Origin: Clostridiales bacterium
GTDB taxonomy: Bacteria > Bacillota > Clostridia > Peptostreptococcales > Anaerovoracaceae
Length of the DNA stretch: 6,934 bases
Direction: 5' to 3'
Assembly (NCBI GenBank): GCA_012799165.1
Contig: JAAZLU010000199.1
Coordinates: 1-6,934 of the forward strand
Positions 5,420 through 6,934 of the stretch are shown here, piece after piece; within the stretch, counting starts at the first letter, position 1, and each line of letters begins with the position of its first letter. The position numbers and the translations under genes are program-made. The notes beneath the pieces were generated by a model that saw nothing but the letters and a program-made list of their open reading frames with translations, made no database searches and had not been told where the DNA came from.

Positions 5420-6934
5420 CTAGTCGAGAGCCTTGCTCTCCACCTCTTCTTTGAGCATCTGCGCAAATTCCGCGAGGCTCATGGCCTCGAGTTCTCCCCT
5501 GCTCCTGTGCCTGGGAGATACGGTCGAGTTTTCGACATCCCTGTCGCCGACGACGAGCATGTAAGGAAGCTTTTCCAGTCTGGCGTCGCGAATCTTTCTG
5601 CCTATCTTTTCGTTGCGCGCATCGACTTCGACCCGGAAGCCTTGAGCAGCGAGGTCTTTACAGATTTCCTGCGCATAATCTTCGGCCCTATCCGTGACGG
5701 TGAGTATCTTGACCTGAACCGGTGCAAGCCAAGCGGGAAAGGCTCCGGCAAAGTGCTCGGTAATTACGCCTAAAAAGCGCTCCAAGGAACCGTAAACCAC
5801 GCGGTGGATCATGACGGGCCTCAGTTTTTCGCCGCTCGAATCCGTATACTCCAGTTCGAACCTCTCGGGAAGTTGATAATCCAGCTGAATAGTGCCGCAC
5901 TGCCAGACCCTTCCGAGGCTGTCGGTTACATGGAAATCCAACTTCGGTCCATAGAAGGCGCCGTCGCCGGGGTTAATTTCGTAGCTCTTGCCTATGGAGG
6001 TAATAGCATCGGCCAGCGCATTTTCCGCCTGCTCCCATACCTCTCTCGTGCCTATATGCTCCTCGGGCATGGTCGAAAGTACGATTTTATACGACAGTCC
6101 GAAAGCGCCGTACATCTCGTCTATGAGCTGCGTTATCGCGGAGACTTCCTGCTCGATTTGATCCTTGGTGAGGAATAGATGCGCATCATCCTGAGTAAAG
6201 CAACGTACCCTGAACATCCCGTGAAGCGCCCCGGACATCTCGTGCCTGTGGACGATTCCCAGCTCCCCATAGCGAAGCGGCAGATCGCGGTAGCTTCTGG
6301 GTTCCGTCTCGTAGACCAGAATCGAGCCCGGGCAGTTCATGGGCTTTATAGCGTACTCCTCATCCTCGATTACGGTCGTATACATGTTTTCCTTGTAGTG
6401 CTCCCAGTGTCCGGAAGTCTCCCAGAGCGTGCGCCTCATAATCTGGGGGGTCATTATCTCGACGTAGTCCCACTTCCTGTGAAGCTCCCGCCAATACCTT
6501 ACCAGCTCGTTGCGCAGAACCACGCCATTGGGCAGGTAGAACGGGAAGCCCGGTGCCTCGTCATTGAAGGCGAAGAGCTTCAGTTCCTTGCCGAGCTTTC
6601 TGTGGTCGCGGCGCTTGGCCTCCTCGATTCGCTCTATATATTCGTCGAGCTCCTGCTTGGTCGGAAACGCCATGCCGTAGATTCTCTGCAGACTCTCGCG
6701 CTCCGAATCGCCGCGCCAGTATGCGGCGTTGCAGGTTAGCAGTTTAAAGGCGTTCGCCTTAATCCTTCCGGTGTAATCGAGATGCGGTCCCGCACAGAGG
6801 TCCGTAAACTCGCCCTGTCTATAAAAAGAGATGTGCGCACCCTCGGGTAGATCCTCTATCAGCTCCACCTTAAAGGGCTCGTCCTCGGCCTTCGCAAAGG
6901 CTATCGCTTCTTCTCTTGGAAGCTCGCAGCGCTC
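5420..6934 (-). CDS. thrS: Threonyl-tRNA synthetase (5' end outside window)
   Basis: This cytoplasmic class II synthetase charges tRNA-Thr and edits mischarged serine. The frame stays open to the right edge, and the codons before 6868 read ERCELPREEAIAF, which continues the family sequence. The GTG at 6868 is therefore an internal valine codon and the start lies beyond the window. Counting from the edge, 504 residues are visible. The end of the editing (tRNA_SAD) domain has DLCAGPH (Cys47, His51). The catalytic core has MNCPGS (Cys201), VHRHEMSGALHG (motif 2), FTQDDAH (His252) and VMIHRVVYGSLERF (His377, motif 3). Cys201, His252 and His377 match the zinc ligands of E. coli ThrRS (Cys334, His385, His511). 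The anticodon-binding domain covers about 407-500. The TGS domain and first part of the editing domain are missing only because of the edge. A T-box leader, common for this gene in Bacillota, would be off-window. Stop is TAG at 5422-5420. Confidence 0.97.
   Translation of the reverse strand, partial: ERCELPREEAIAFAKAEDEPFKVELIEDLPEGAHISFYRQGEFTDLCAGPHLDYTGRIKANAFKLLTCNAAYWRGDSERESLQRIYGMAFPTKQELDEYIERIEEAKRRDHRKLGKELKLFAFNDEAPGFPFYLPNGVVLRNELVRYWRELHRKWDYVEIMTPQIMRRTLWETSGHWEHYKENMYTTVIEDEEYAIKPMNCPGSILVYETEPRSYRDLPLRYGELGIVHRHEMSGALHGMFRVRCFTQDDAHLFLTKDQIEQEVSAITQLIDEMYGAFGLSYKIVLSTMPEEHIGTREVWEQAENALADAITSIGKSYEINPGDGAFYGPKLDFHVTDSLGRVWQCGTIQLDYQLPERFELEYTDSSGEKLRPVMIHRVVYGSLERFLGVITEHFAGAFPAWLAPVQVKILTVTDRAEDYAQEICKDLAAQGFRVEVDARNEKIGRKIRDARLEKLPYMLVVGDRDVENSTVSPRHRSRGELEAMSLAEFAQMLKEEVESKALD

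Noticed and set aside
6179..6739. 186-codon open frame on the plus strand opposite thrS
   Set aside because: It is antisense to the conserved catalytic core of ThrRS, with low-complexity hydrophobic content and no family resemblance.
6866..6868. GTG at 6868 as the thrS start
   Set aside because: The upstream in-frame residues continue the conserved ThrRS sequence to the right edge; the gene is truncated by the window only.
1..6934. Mobile element, CRISPR, tRNA/rRNA, toxin-antitoxin or defence genes
   Set aside because: I saw no transposase or integrase motifs, no regularly spaced long repeats, no cloverleaf or rRNA-like stretch, and all sizeable coding space is taken up by the permeases, PPK1, Ppx and ThrRS.

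Overview
The window reads as ordinary chromosomal DNA of a low-to-middle GC Gram-positive anaerobe. My best guess is Bacillota, class Clostridia, possibly a relative of Mogibacterium/Anaerovoracaceae. This rests on protein style (short two-domain Ppx, clostridial-looking ThrRS and PPK1, MFS_1-like permeases), strong Shine-Dalgarno sites and TTTACA/TATAAT-type promoter elements. It is an impression from reading, not a database result. There is no sign of phage, insertion sequence, CRISPR, tRNA or rRNA.

Layout. Left part, plus strand: the 3' two-thirds of one major-facilitator permease (left edge to 713), a 304-base AT-rich gap, then a complete 397-residue permease (1018-2211). The two align without a gap over 236 residues at about 59% identity by hand count, so they are tandem paralogs. 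Right part, minus strand, reading from right to left: thrS (threonyl-tRNA synthetase, 5' end cut by the window edge), its terminator (5372-5406), a compact intergenic control region, then a ppx-ppk operon. The Ppx/GppA-type exopolyphosphatase (5280 down to 4375) overlaps the start of polyphosphate kinase 1 (4405 down to 2249) by 31 bases. ppk converges on the second permease with 37 bases between stop codons. A strong minus-strand terminator for the polyphosphate operon lies inside the last codons of that permease.

How the genes fit together. PPK1 makes polyphosphate from ATP and Ppx removes terminal phosphates from it, so the overlapping pair is a complete synthesis/degradation unit that is probably translationally coupled. 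Upstream of ppx sits an 8-bp direct repeat, AATTTACA, with an 11-bp period. It resembles the Gram-positive PhoP-box arrangement (TT-A/T/C-ACA repeats about 5 bp apart), which suggests but does not prove phosphate-starvation control. The permeases have no visible functional tie to polyphosphate; their substrate is unknown.

I did not find a new biological system. The points most worth a second look are the PhoP-box-like repeat, a chain of tiny ATGA-linked reading frames in the ppx leader, the diverged tandem permeases, and the terminator embedded in coding sequence.
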